Positions 1 to 7,247 are shown, counted from the first letter of the stretch. The stretch is 7,247 bases of DNA from Scatosoma sp045533485 (GCA_045533485.1 JAZSHX010000042.1:1-7247); one strand, 5' to 3'. Notes: generated by a model not told the origin, from the sequence alone. Program-made: numbers and translations.

Positions 1-698
1 TGCGCCATTTGCACGACATCGCTTTTCAATTTTTCACCGTACGTCTTTAATAATTTTGCGCCACTCCAAACGCTGGTATCGTTTAAGAATATACACGTCT
101 TTGCGTTTTCATAAGTAGGCACTACGCGAATTACCATCGAGTTGCCGTTTACTTGGTCGTCCTCAGGGCTTTGCGTTTGCAAAATTTCAAAATGCACCCC
201 GTCTATCGTAATGGTCAAACCCTTAGCCACCGTGTCTGCGTTTACCACTCTGCCGTTAAGATAATCATAGTACCCATGTACGCAATCAATACCGTTTACC
301 TTAGCGTATTTATCAAAGCCTTGTTTGAGTTCTTCCAACGATTTTAACGTGTAATCGCTTTCGTCAAAATGCGAAGAAACAAAATCGGGAAAATCAAAAT
401 AAATGTTGTTAATTTTGTAATTAGAACGTTCGTCGTATTCTCTAAACATCATAAGCATTTCGCCGTAATGGTCGGTGTGTCCATGCGAAAGAAACCACGC
501 TTCTATTTCAAAATATTCTCCTTCGTTCAACCCTAAAATAGCACGAATTGCAGACGGCATAAATGCTTTTTCTAAATACATTTCACCGCTACCGCCGTCT
601 ATTACAATTAGTTTATCATTGGGCGTTTTGATAAGATACCCTTCCATCAACATACCCGAAAGGGGCGCAAATTGATAAATTTCTACCTTCTTTTCCAT
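1..698 (-). CDS. MBL-fold metallo-hydrolase, ComEC/Rec2-like (3' end outside window)
   Basis: Only the first 232 codons are present; the gene runs off the low-coordinate edge. Visible motifs are the beta-strand and loop LIVIDGG (residues 30-36), the metal-binding SHGHTDH (71-77, the HxHxDH signature), NGNSMVIRV (184-192, like the N-x-S-x-V-L-R strand of ComEC-type domains), and FLNDTS (204-209). FLNDTS sits where family members carry the TGD metal-bridging aspartate; here D207 is kept but the preceding Gly is Asn. The last full residues are QMA and the next codon begins CA, which fits the expected HHG motif starting just outside the window. There is no signal peptide or membrane segment, so it is probably a soluble cytoplasmic zinc hydrolase rather than a DNA-uptake channel. 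The ATG lies 3 bases after the GH94-like gene stop, so the two are probably translationally coupled. The fold is clear; the substrate (phosphodiester, lactone or other) is not known. Confidence 0.85.
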   Translation of the reverse strand, partial: MEKKVEIYQFAPLSGMLMEGYLIKTPNDKLIVIDGGSGEMYLEKAFMPSAIRAILGLNEGEYFEIEAWFLSHGHTDHYGEMLMMFREYDERSNYKINNIYFDFPDFVSSHFDESDYTLKSLEELKQGFDKYAKVNGIDCVHGYYDYLNGRVVNADTVAKGLTITIDGVHFEILQTQSPEDDQVNGNSMVIRVVPTYENAKTCIFLNDTSVWSGAKLLKTYGEKLKSDVVQMA

Positions 699-701
699 AT
701 A

Positions 702-3182
702 TCAATACTCTATTTCAATACAATTTTCGTCTTGCATATCCGCATCCGCAAAGAAGGGATAATAGCCTTCTCTTTCTTCGCAATATGCCGTTTTCGTCCA
801 TTTTTTACCGTTAAAACGTACTTCTTTTTCCGCTTTATTTACCTTGTTATAATGCAAAGTAAATTTCTTATCCAAATAACTAAATTCCGCTGAGCAATTG
901 CCAAATTCTTCTGGCATACAACCTTGTACGCTTAAACCATCTAAGCCGTACGTAATGCCAAAGAAATAAGAATATACGTTCCGCAATACGTAAGAAACCG
1001 TACCCGAAAGGAATTGTAACTCTACCCTATGCAAGTTCGCATCGCTGTTGCTATACGAGTTGGCTATGGCATACGGGGGCGCAAGCGTCTTTTCCACGGG
1101 CGCATACGCTTCTTCAATAGGCAAAATATAACGGGTTGCTTTATAAGCCGTATCTTTGTCCCCTGCTATACAACTTGCGCGTACCAAGAAACTTTGCGCG
1201 TGATTATACGGAGAAGCCATAGAAAAAGCAAGCGTGCCTATCCTACCTGCGCAAGAGACGGGATGCTTAAAATTACTACTGCCCGTATTGTACCCCATTC
1301 TACCGAAACTGTATTTTTCGATATTTTCTAAAATACGCTTTTTCATTTCCTTATCCGCCACACCGCTGATAATAGCCCAAGCGTTGCTAACAAGGTACAG
1401 TCTACTTTCGCCGTCGGGGTCGCTATTGGAAAGCAACCATTTCCCATCGTCATTGAAATAGCCGTTGAAAAAGCCCTTTTCGTTATACGCGTACGTTTTT
1501 AACGAAGCAATAAACCCTTCTCTCTTTTCCGCATATAACGTTGCGTACGTGTCGTAACTTTCGTCCAATTGCCCTAATCCACGCAACCAGTCCAAAATTT
1601 GCAACATATACTTCAAACCGAGTACCATTTGCGCGGTAACGGTAACTGATTCGCCACGACCTTTCGAACCAATTTTATCCATAATATCCCACCAGTCGCC
1701 GTGCCACGCCTTGCACAAACCGTGTTCCCCAATATTTTCGGGGCGGATATAATAATCCACGGCGCGAATTACGTGTTCCAAAACCGTGCTTTGTTCGTCG
1801 GTGTCTAACCACCACGTCTTTTCCCAAAGCAAATCCGCATCGCGCGTAAACGCTAAATATTCGTATAAAAGCTCCAAGAAAAATGCGCCACCGTCCGCAA
1901 AATCACGCATATCGTGAGGTGCTTGACGAGAAATGGTGCTAATTTGTCTAGGGAACCAACCGTCTTTACGTTGGTGAGAAAGCAGTTGCAAAATGGTCTT
2001 TTTCGTCCAATCGGGGTCGATAGGCGTGATACCCACAAAATCTTGACTGGCATCGCGCGTACCGCGCATAGACGACGGCCAGCCCCTATCCAAAGAGCCA
2101 ACCCAATACATTTGTAAAGGGGTGAAATAATTGATAAAACTATCGTATAACGGGTTTTCCGTTTTTATTTTACGCTTTGCGAAAATACTTTCGTAAAACG
2201 CTTTTGCTTCTTCCACACAAGCAAGATACGATTGTTCGTCAAAGTATCTACGTTCTAATTCGTTTTCCTTGCTATCGTAAACGGTGGCTTCTTGTACGGT
2301 AAGCGCTTGGGTAAACGTCTTTTCTTCACCTGCTTTTATTACCGTCTTGTATTTTAACGCCCACACCGCTTGCGTTTCCGCGTGTACACTCGTTTCATTT
2401 GCGTTCGACATTTTATTAGAGAACGGCAAGTTACACCGCACTTTTTCGGGTGCAAAGAAATTGCCCGAGCCGTGGTACTTGTTCATATTCAATTCAAATT
2501 CCGCTTCTCCGTCAAAATCCGCATTAAACGTAACGGCACGATATTTCGTCAAATCCATAGACGGGTCTTTCATTTGCCCGTATATACAAAATACGTCGCC
2601 GTTTTGCACTGATTTCGAAGAGAGATACCACTCAGGCAAATCCCAAGCCACCATTTGCGGTACGTTTACGTACGGAAATACGGTAGGCGAAACGGTAAAT
2701 GCGATATCCTTATCCGTCTTATTGACCAGCGTCGTTTTCATACAAACGGTTGCCTTATCACGCGGTACGAAAATTTCGCTGATAATATCCACGTTTTTGT
2801 ATTGCGATTTATACACCGCCTTTTCGGGCGCCCAATCTACCGTGAAAATAGGGGTTTCACCGTCGTAACGAAGTTTGGGGGAATTGAAGTTGCTAACGGG
2901 TACACCACCGTTTAATTCTTCTGCTTGTACCCATACCTGCCACTTACTTTGCGTTTCACCCAGCTCCCTTTTACACACGAAAATACCCGACGGCGGAGCG
3001 TGTTGAATTTTTACAGGGCCGTTTTGGTCTACGTATAAAAGTATCTTTCTGTTTTGGTAAACGTAATACCAAGGTGAGTGCAATTTTTCTCCGTTCGTAA
3101 GCGTATATCCAGCGTGTACGTCGGTGTTAAAATGCCCGTACGTACACAATTGCTGCGCTTTGTCGTAAGGTTTTTTTATCAT
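702..3182 (-). CDS. GH94-like glycoside phosphorylase (cellobiose phosphorylase-like)
   Basis: The 826-residue product has the length and layout of GH94 disaccharide phosphorylases, which use phosphate to split a beta-linked disaccharide into a sugar 1-phosphate and a free sugar. An N-terminal beta-sandwich starts with YGHFNTD (15-21) and PWYYVYQN (37-44), as in cellobiose phosphorylases. The (alpha/alpha)6 barrel carries RGTRDASQD (373-381, compare FRDSNQD of the family), GDWWD (495-499, at the GDWND motif that holds the general-acid aspartate), GRGES (508-512), SPYNHAQSF (657-665, like the CHTHAW phosphate-site histidine region) and FLSGTVSY (724-731, like WLTGTAAW). The second Trp of GDWWD and FADGGAFF (428-435) in place of the usual NDDPLW suggest an altered sugar-binding site. 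No signal peptide is seen, so it is cytoplasmic. The frame stays open 47 codons further upstream into the preceding gene, but the ATG at 3182 is chosen because a good Shine-Dalgarno site precedes it and the N-terminus then matches the family. Superfamily is firm; the exact substrate is open. Confidence 0.85.
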   Translation of the reverse strand: MIKKPYDKAQQLCTYGHFNTDVHAGYTLTNGEKLHSPWYYVYQNRKILLYVDQNGPVKIQHAPPSGIFVCKRELGETQSKWQVWVQAEELNGGVPVSNFNSPKLRYDGETPIFTVDWAPEKAVYKSQYKNVDIISEIFVPRDKATVCMKTTLVNKTDKDIAFTVSPTVFPYVNVPQMVAWDLPEWYLSSKSVQNGDVFCIYGQMKDPSMDLTKYRAVTFNADFDGEAEFELNMNKYHGSGNFFAPEKVRCNLPFSNKMSNANETSVHAETQAVWALKYKTVIKAGEEKTFTQALTVQEATVYDSKENELERRYFDEQSYLACVEEAKAFYESIFAKRKIKTENPLYDSFINYFTPLQMYWVGSLDRGWPSSMRGTRDASQDFVGITPIDPDWTKKTILQLLSHQRKDGWFPRQISTISRQAPHDMRDFADGGAFFLELLYEYLAFTRDADLLWEKTWWLDTDEQSTVLEHVIRAVDYYIRPENIGEHGLCKAWHGDWWDIMDKIGSKGRGESVTVTAQMVLGLKYMLQILDWLRGLGQLDESYDTYATLYAEKREGFIASLKTYAYNEKGFFNGYFNDDGKWLLSNSDPDGESRLYLVSNAWAIISGVADKEMKKRILENIEKYSFGRMGYNTGSSNFKHPVSCAGRIGTLAFSMASPYNHAQSFLVRASCIAGDKDTAYKATRYILPIEEAYAPVEKTLAPPYAIANSYSNSDANLHRVELQFLSGTVSYVLRNVYSYFFGITYGLDGLSVQGCMPEEFGNCSAEFSYLDKKFTLHYNKVNKAEKEVRFNGKKWTKTAYCEEREGYYPFFADADMQDENCIEIEY
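708..711 (-). promoter_or_regulatory. Weak ribosome binding site for the MBL-fold gene
   Basis: An AGAG lies 9 bases before the ATG at 698, within the last codons of the GH94-like gene. The match is poor, so translation of the MBL-fold gene probably depends on ribosomes terminating at the TGA only 3 bases before its start. Confidence 0.4.
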
Positions 3183-3191
3183 AAAATCTCT

Positions 3192-3200
3192 CTCCACCTT
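3192..3200 (-). promoter_or_regulatory. Ribosome binding site (AAGGTGGAG) deciding the GH94-like start
   Basis: AAGGTGGAG overlaps the TAA stop of the GH106-like gene and its GGAG core ends 9 bases before the ATG at 3182. It decides this start over an in-frame ATG at 3323, which lies 125 bases inside the upstream gene and would add 47 residues that do not look like a GH94 N-terminus. Confidence 0.8.
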
Positions 3201-6036
3201 ATTTATCAAACAACCCAAACTTTGCAAAGGAATAACGGGAAGTAAATTCGGGACTGCTATCCCCCGACCAACTTTCCGAAAAATCGAAAGAAGACGGCAC
3301 CACTTCGGTATCCATATCCCCACCGATAATATGGTGCGGTCCTAAAAGGTTTCTATTGCCCGAATACAGTTTAATTTCCAAACGATTTTCACCCTTAACT
3401 ACGTACGGTGATACGTTGATAATATCCGTAAACATTAGCGTTCCTACTCGTTGGCTATTGACCGTAACTTCCGCATAATGGAAACGTCCGTTAAGTTTTA
3501 ATTTTACGTTGTCAAAATTGGCGTGGAACGTTGTGTTAATGGTAACGTTACCCGCAAAGAACGGGAACCCGTCTTGCACAAAATTGCTTACCATCCTAGG
3601 CGAGTTGCCGATATAAAAGTTATCCGCATGCAACGTCATAACCGTATCGCCTTGGCGGAAATTGTTAGAATATACCCCAAATACACCCGAAAGGAAAGGC
3701 GTTGTCAACATCGTATCATACGTCATACAGTTGCGTAATCCTTCCGATACGCCTTCCCCAAACAACGCATAATATACGTTTTCGTTTTGATAGAAATTAT
3801 ACTTAACAAGCAATTCGTTTCTACCTTGCACTATTTTCCCCGCAAGATTTGCAGTTTTGTATATTTCGTCCAACTTAGAAACGCTGTCAAAGAAAATCGT
3901 TTTTCCATTTAATACGGCTTGTACTTTGTCTGCGTCTTCCAATAAGAGCGAAACCGTTTCGGGCACGTCGTTCACGTCAAATACAAATTTTAACGTAATA
4001 TCTCCGCAATACCGCTTTTCAATAAGTTTTCTAAAAATCCCTGCCACTGGCATAGGTGCTTCAAAATGCACGCCGTCAAAGGAAAGACATGCAAAATCTA
4101 ACGGCAAATAGTTAGAACTATAATCCATTACCGAATATTCGCCCGAACCAATTTCTATCGTTTCATAGGACGGAATCAATGGTTGTTCACCGTCATATTT
4201 GCATACAATAACAGATTCTTTGGGCGGAATAACAAAGTGATTTCCCACGTAGTTTACTTCGTCCGTTACCACGTCGTAAACGGCGTTAAACCGCATTTCT
4301 CCAAGAGAAAAACTGGTAATAATTTCTTCGTCCCCAACGTTTACCGCAAAAATATACGCTTTACCGTTTACTTCACGCAAAGACGTGTGTAAACGATTGG
4401 AAGACGACGATACCACGTACGGATTGTTCGTATAAATTTCTTGCCACGACGTATTGCTTTGCAAATACGAAAAATCGCTAACAAACCCTTCCAACATCGT
4501 CGGTTTTTCGTCGATAAGAAGCACTTTACCGCCTTGTTCTACAAACGCGCGCAACAGTTCGTCCGTCGTTTTATCTATGATATGTGTTTTGGGAATAACT
4601 ATCGTTTCGTAAGCGCACGCGCCTACAACCAATTTACCATCTGCAACGCTACCGTGCCGAGCAAGTATCGTTTCGTCCAAAATATGGAACGCAACGTGGT
4701 GGTTAGCCAAATTCTCACAAGCGTCGTCAATATAACTAATATCAATGTCTTCCACGCTTCCCCAATCGGTATAATCGTATTGCAAATACGCGCTACGCAC
4801 AGGGCAAAATACACCCACTTTAACTTCTTCTTTGCTATCGCGTATCCATTGTCCTAAAGCGTCTAAATAACGGTTAAACTCTTTAATACCACGTTTATAC
4901 CACGCATTAAACGGAGTAAAATGCGTAGGAAAATCATTTTTGCGCTCACCCCGTTCTGAGTACGGTAAAAGGTGTTGGCACATAATATTTACGCCGTAGT
5001 TATATTGATAATCGGCAATACTTTTTAATTCCTTGGGCGTAACGTCCCAACCCGTCATCGCAAACGATTCGGTAAGGGCATACTTTTTTTGTAATTGCGC
5101 CGTAACGCTAGTCAACTGTCTTATCGTAGAAACGCGAAGATATCTACGACACAACCAGTCAATCCCCGGCATATGCATAAATTCGTAATAAGGCATAATG
5201 CCTGCGTTGTTTAGCATTTGCGTAAACAACGTGCGTTCTTCTACGTAATGCCCAGTTATTTTCAAGCCGTTTTCTTCGTGCCAATTGTATAATTTCTCGG
5301 CAAAATTTTTCAAGAAAAGTTCTTGACAGCACTTAAAATAACGATAACGGAATTGCTCGTAACCTTTCTTTTTTGCAAATAACAAGCCCAATTTATCCAA
5401 CGGGTCTTCACCGTATGTTTCTTGATAATACGCCAAAACCTTTTTAGAAAACGGAAAACCCAACAAACCGCTATATTGTGGCTCGTCCGTGAAGAAACCG
5501 ACGATATCCTTTTGAATATCGTCCAACTCTTGCTTGTATTTTTCGTGCGTTTCGCGGATAAATGCGTCCACCACGTCGTCGCTTAATACATCCACCATCG
5601 AAACGGATTCGTTATCGAAAATGTTGATAAATTCCCCATCCGTTTTCTCTTCCACACGTTTCAACACGCTGTGTTCTACGCGATAATGAAAAGTAGCCGT
5701 TTCGTCGTATGCGCCCTTAGTAAATGAAATATAATGCAAGCGATATTCTTTCGTTTCCAACAATTTACCGCCCACAAAACCACTAGGCCAACCGTATTCG
5801 TCATACGCCCACGCTTGCATACCCAATTTTTTTGCTTCTTCGCTACAAGCGCGAACACAATTAAACCACTCTTGCTTTAAGTATTCCGTTTTTAAGCCCG
5901 AACGCGCGTGCATAATGAAGCCCCCGTAGCCGTTGACTTTCATTTCGTTTACTTGTTTTACCAGTTTATCCGCATCAAGCTTGTCGTTCCAAGACCAAAA
6001 CGGAATACCCGTTGCTTGAATTATTTTTTCAGCCAT
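3199..6036 (-). CDS. GH106-related glycoside hydrolase (putative alpha-L-rhamnosidase-like)
   Basis: The 945-residue protein starts directly in the catalytic barrel with IPFWSWNDKLD (11-21), GGFIMHARSGLKT (38-50), EEAKKLGMQAWAYDE (66-80) and GWPSGFVGG (82-90). This series matches the N-terminal barrel strands of GH106-type enzymes, known for removing terminal alpha-L-rhamnose. Later landmarks are GFFTDEPQ (180-187) and LTESFAMTGWD (321-331); E185 and E323 are the candidate catalytic carboxylates, by inference. Around 405-515 lies a Rossmann-like segment (VKVGVF, then VEQGGKVLLID) resembling the amidotransferase-like domain of GH42-type enzymes. The C-terminal part (about 825-905) is a GH2-type sugar-binding beta-sandwich with EVTVNSQRVG (856-865), KGENRLEIKL (881-890) and RNLLGPHH (895-902). 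There is no signal peptide or membrane anchor, so it should act on imported oligosaccharide. It sits between transporter and phosphorylase genes. Many relatives are annotated only as glycosyl hydrolase, so rhamnose specificity is a guess. Confidence 0.8.
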   Translation of the reverse strand: MAEKIIQATGIPFWSWNDKLDADKLVKQVNEMKVNGYGGFIMHARSGLKTEYLKQEWFNCVRACSEEAKKLGMQAWAYDEYGWPSGFVGGKLLETKEYRLHYISFTKGAYDETATFHYRVEHSVLKRVEEKTDGEFINIFDNESVSMVDVLSDDVVDAFIRETHEKYKQELDDIQKDIVGFFTDEPQYSGLLGFPFSKKVLAYYQETYGEDPLDKLGLLFAKKKGYEQFRYRYFKCCQELFLKNFAEKLYNWHEENGLKITGHYVEERTLFTQMLNNAGIMPYYEFMHMPGIDWLCRRYLRVSTIRQLTSVTAQLQKKYALTESFAMTGWDVTPKELKSIADYQYNYGVNIMCQHLLPYSERGERKNDFPTHFTPFNAWYKRGIKEFNRYLDALGQWIRDSKEEVKVGVFCPVRSAYLQYDYTDWGSVEDIDISYIDDACENLANHHVAFHILDETILARHGSVADGKLVVGACAYETIVIPKTHIIDKTTDELLRAFVEQGGKVLLIDEKPTMLEGFVSDFSYLQSNTSWQEIYTNNPYVVSSSSNRLHTSLREVNGKAYIFAVNVGDEEIITSFSLGEMRFNAVYDVVTDEVNYVGNHFVIPPKESVIVCKYDGEQPLIPSYETIEIGSGEYSVMDYSSNYLPLDFACLSFDGVHFEAPMPVAGIFRKLIEKRYCGDITLKFVFDVNDVPETVSLLLEDADKVQAVLNGKTIFFDSVSKLDEIYKTANLAGKIVQGRNELLVKYNFYQNENVYYALFGEGVSEGLRNCMTYDTMLTTPFLSGVFGVYSNNFRQGDTVMTLHADNFYIGNSPRMVSNFVQDGFPFFAGNVTINTTFHANFDNVKLKLNGRFHYAEVTVNSQRVGTLMFTDIINVSPYVVKGENRLEIKLYSGNRNLLGPHHIIGGDMDTEVVPSSFDFSESWSGDSSPEFTSRYSFAKFGLFDK

Positions 6037-6042
6037 TAAAAA

Positions 6043-6049
6043 TTACCTA
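6043..6049 (-). promoter_or_regulatory. Ribosome binding site (TAGGTAA) for the GH106-like gene
   Basis: The AGG core lies 9 bases before the ATG at 6036, inside the 26-base gap after the permease stop. It is a moderate match to the Shine-Dalgarno consensus and supports this ATG, after which the protein begins straight in the barrel domain. Confidence 0.65.
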
Positions 6050-6062
6050 TTATTAAAAATAA

Positions 6063-6938
6063 CTAACCCTTTATACCACCGATATGTACGGTTTGCATAA
6101 TGGTATTTTGGAAAAGAATAAATATCAAAATACAAGGCACAGCAGCTATCGCTACCCCTGCGTAATATACGACGCCCATATCCCCGTAAATACAACGTTC
6201 TTCAAACAGGTACAACCCGTATGCAAGCGTAGGCATTTCGTCCATAAATATACTAACGTTCATATATTCGTTCCAACGCCCGATAAAGCCCGTGATAAAC
6301 AATACGCTAACCGCAGGCATTACCATAGGGAACATAATTCTAAAATATACGTCGAAATGGTTTGCACCGTCGATAAAAGCCGCTTCCGCATATTCCCAAG
6401 AAATTCCTTTGTAGAAAGAATACATAATAAGGAAGTTTGCCCCTGTTAAAGCATCCATTGCCGTAATGAGGATAAGGGGAGAATTTAACAACCCAAACGC
6501 TTTATACGCGCGGTAAGCGGAAGGCAAGGATCCTACGATAGGCAACATTAAACGGAAGATAACCAAATTATACAAAAGGTTTCTACCAGGGAATTTGTAT
6601 TTGCATACGATATACGTTACCGCGCTTTCAAAAAACAGCGAGATAACCATACTGCCCACCGAAAACCAAATGGAATTCCACGTCATAACAAGGAACGTGT
6701 TTCCGTTACCAAGGTCCAATTGCGTAAATGCTTTCCCAAAATTGACAAGAGAAAAGTTTTTACTCCAACCAACAAGCGCGTTCTTCGTTATCCCATCGCC
6801 ATAGTCGTCTATCGTTTTGGTTGCAAGTTGTAAAAGATAATAGAAATGATACAATATAAACAGTGCGTAAACTACCAATACCGAAAATACGATGGCATAT
6901 AGTATACGTTCGCCTTTTGTTCTTTTTATTTTTTCCAT
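6063..6938 (-). CDS. Carbohydrate ABC transporter permease, MalG/LplC type
   Basis: This 291-residue inner-membrane permease belongs to the CUT1 group of sugar importers. Six hydrophobic segments can be read at about 10-33, 88-111, 121-143, 153-176, 206-226 and 256-277, with a large external loop (34-87) after the first, containing NFSLVNFGKAF typical of the group. The cytoplasmic coupling loop has the EAA motif: E185-A186-A187, G191, then I201 and FP at 203-204, where the ATPase docks. The C-terminus GGIKG is also typical of MalG-like proteins. Its start lies 3 bases after the stop of the partner permease and is preceded by a perfect GGAGG site. No ATPase gene is in the window; many Firmicute CUT1 systems use one shared ATPase (MsmK/MsiK) encoded elsewhere. 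The neighbouring genes suggest an oligosaccharide substrate, but sequence alone does not name it. Confidence 0.95.
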   Translation of the reverse strand: MEKIKRTKGERILYAIVFSVLVVYALFILYHFYYLLQLATKTIDDYGDGITKNALVGWSKNFSLVNFGKAFTQLDLGNGNTFLVMTWNSIWFSVGSMVISLFFESAVTYIVCKYKFPGRNLLYNLVIFRLMLPIVGSLPSAYRAYKAFGLLNSPLILITAMDALTGANFLIMYSFYKGISWEYAEAAFIDGANHFDVYFRIMFPMVMPAVSVLFITGFIGRWNEYMNVSIFMDEMPTLAYGLYLFEERCIYGDMGVVYYAGVAIAAVPCILIFILFQNTIMQTVHIGGIKG

Positions 6939-6941
6939 GGC

Positions 6942-7247
6942 TTATTCCTCCGCAACCTTTGTAATTTTCTTAACAAGCATTACGATAGGAAGCGCCAATA
7001 CAGTAAAGGTTACCCCTACTGCCGCAGCCAATTCCACACTGGTATTATCCCCACCGCCTTGCACAACGTCATAAATATAGTAACTAATGGACATCGTACC
7101 GCAAGTACCTTGGTCGAACAACAATAACGGACCGCTTGCCGTGAAAATACCCGTCGAACTTAACAAAATCAACGTAGCAAGAGTCGGCCAAATACACGGG
7201 ATAATGATAGAAACAAGTTCTCTATACGGACCTGCCCCGTCAATTTT
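6942..7247 (-). CDS. Sugar ABC transporter permease, MalF/LplB type (5' end outside window)
   Basis: Only the last 101 codons are present; the frame is open to the window edge, so the gene starts beyond 7247. The fragment opens inside the EAA loop with KIDGAGPYRELVSIIIPCIWP, where DGA, the spaced isoleucines and the following Pro match the second half of the coupling motif that contacts the ATPase. Two membrane segments follow (about 20-37 and 72-94), separated by an external loop with DQGTCGTMSISYYIYD, where MalF/LplB proteins commonly have a short stretch before an S/T-x-Y-Y motif. It ends in a charged cytoplasmic tail, KKITKVAEE. It would form the heterodimeric membrane channel with the downstream permease. 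A TTG at 7172 is open in frame but lies in the middle of the homologous region and is not a start. Confidence 0.93.
   Translation of the reverse strand, partial: KIDGAGPYRELVSIIIPCIWPTLATLILLSSTGIFTASGPLLLFDQGTCGTMSISYYIYDVVQGGGDNTSVELAAAVGVTFTVLALPIVMLVKKITKVAEE
6947..6951 (-). promoter_or_regulatory. Ribosome binding site GGAGG for the MalG-type permease
   Basis: A perfect GGAGG lies 8 bases before the ATG at 6938. It is embedded in the last codons of the upstream permease (GAG GAA TAA), so the ribosome finishing the first subunit is placed to start the second, which favours equal production of the two channel halves. Confidence 0.85.

Larger units (their letters stand above)
1..7247 (-). 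other. Sugar uptake and breakdown operon (both ends outside window)
   Basis: Five genes in the same direction are separated by 3, 26, 16 and 3 bases. None of the gaps can hold a promoter or a stem-loop terminator with a GC-rich stem, so a single transcript is expected. The order is two CUT1 permeases, GH106-like hydrolase, GH94-like phosphorylase, MBL-fold hydrolase. A sugar-binding protein and a regulator would be expected upstream of 7247, but they are not in view. Confidence 0.85.

Noticed and set aside
1..698. The MBL-fold gene as a DNA-uptake gene (comEC)
   Set aside because: ComEC proteins carry a long membrane domain before the MBL domain. Here the protein begins directly with the MBL fold, and the operon concerns sugar use.
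2284..2868. A 194-codon open frame on the plus strand
   Set aside because: It lies fully antisense to the GH94-like gene, has no Shine-Dalgarno site that I can see and no recognisable domain. It is a by-product of the codon use of the real gene.
3183..3323. Upstream extension of the GH94-like frame to an ATG at 3323
   Set aside because: It would overlap the GH106-like gene by 125 bases, lacks family similarity, and the ATG at 3182 has a good ribosome binding site.
38..4421. Eight copies of the palindrome CGTACG (38, 947, 1490, 1544, 2669, 3137, 3402, 4416), more than the one or so expected by chance
   Set aside because: All eight fall in coding sequence and read as ACG TAC G or CCG TAC G in the gene frames, so they follow from a preference for ACG (Thr), CCG (Pro) and TAC (Tyr) codons. 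They have no fixed spacing or intergenic placement that would suggest a binding site.
4441..4857. A 138-codon open frame on the plus strand
   Set aside because: It lies antisense to the GH106-like gene, its product is rich in Arg, Phe and Asn with no domain signal, and the minus-strand gene is well supported by motifs.
6050..6062. Small inverted repeat TTATT-AAA-AATAA just after the MalG-type permease stop
   Set aside because: The stem is five A-T pairs with a 3-base loop, too weak for a terminator, and the next gene follows at once.

Overview
The window reads as part of one operon lying entirely on the minus strand, so transcription runs from high to low coordinates. It comes from a bacterium, most likely a Gram-positive Firmicute of the Clostridia type. 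That guess rests on three things: moderately AT-rich DNA, purine-rich Shine-Dalgarno sites (one a perfect GGAGG), and a CUT1 sugar-transporter pair of the MalF/MalG type with no ATPase gene beside it. The species cannot be named from the sequence.

In order of transcription there are five genes. (1) The last 101 codons of a MalF/LplB-type sugar ABC permease (7247-6942, 5' end outside the window). (2) A complete MalG/LplC-type partner permease (6938-6063). (3) A 945-residue glycoside hydrolase related to the GH106 alpha-L-rhamnosidases (6036-3199). (4) An 826-residue GH94-like glycoside phosphorylase (3182-702). (5) The first 232 codons of a metallo-beta-lactamase-fold hydrolase of the ComEC/Rec2-like type (698-1, 3' end outside the window). 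Gaps between genes are 3, 26, 16 and 3 bases. No stretch is large enough for a promoter or a convincing terminator, and no RNA gene, mobile element, CRISPR array or long repeat was seen.

The likely joint function is uptake and internal breakdown of a small plant- or microbe-derived oligosaccharide. The permeases would bring it in, using a binding protein and ATPase encoded elsewhere. The GH106-like enzyme would remove a capping sugar, possibly L-rhamnose. The GH94-like enzyme would split the exposed beta-linked disaccharide with phosphate, giving a sugar 1-phosphate. Neither enzyme shows a signal peptide, so both should work in the cytoplasm. The role of the MBL-fold protein is unknown. The points most worth a second look are the unusual active-site motifs of the GH94-like enzyme, the pairing of a GH106-like hydrolase with a phosphorylase, and the MBL-fold protein translationally linked to them.
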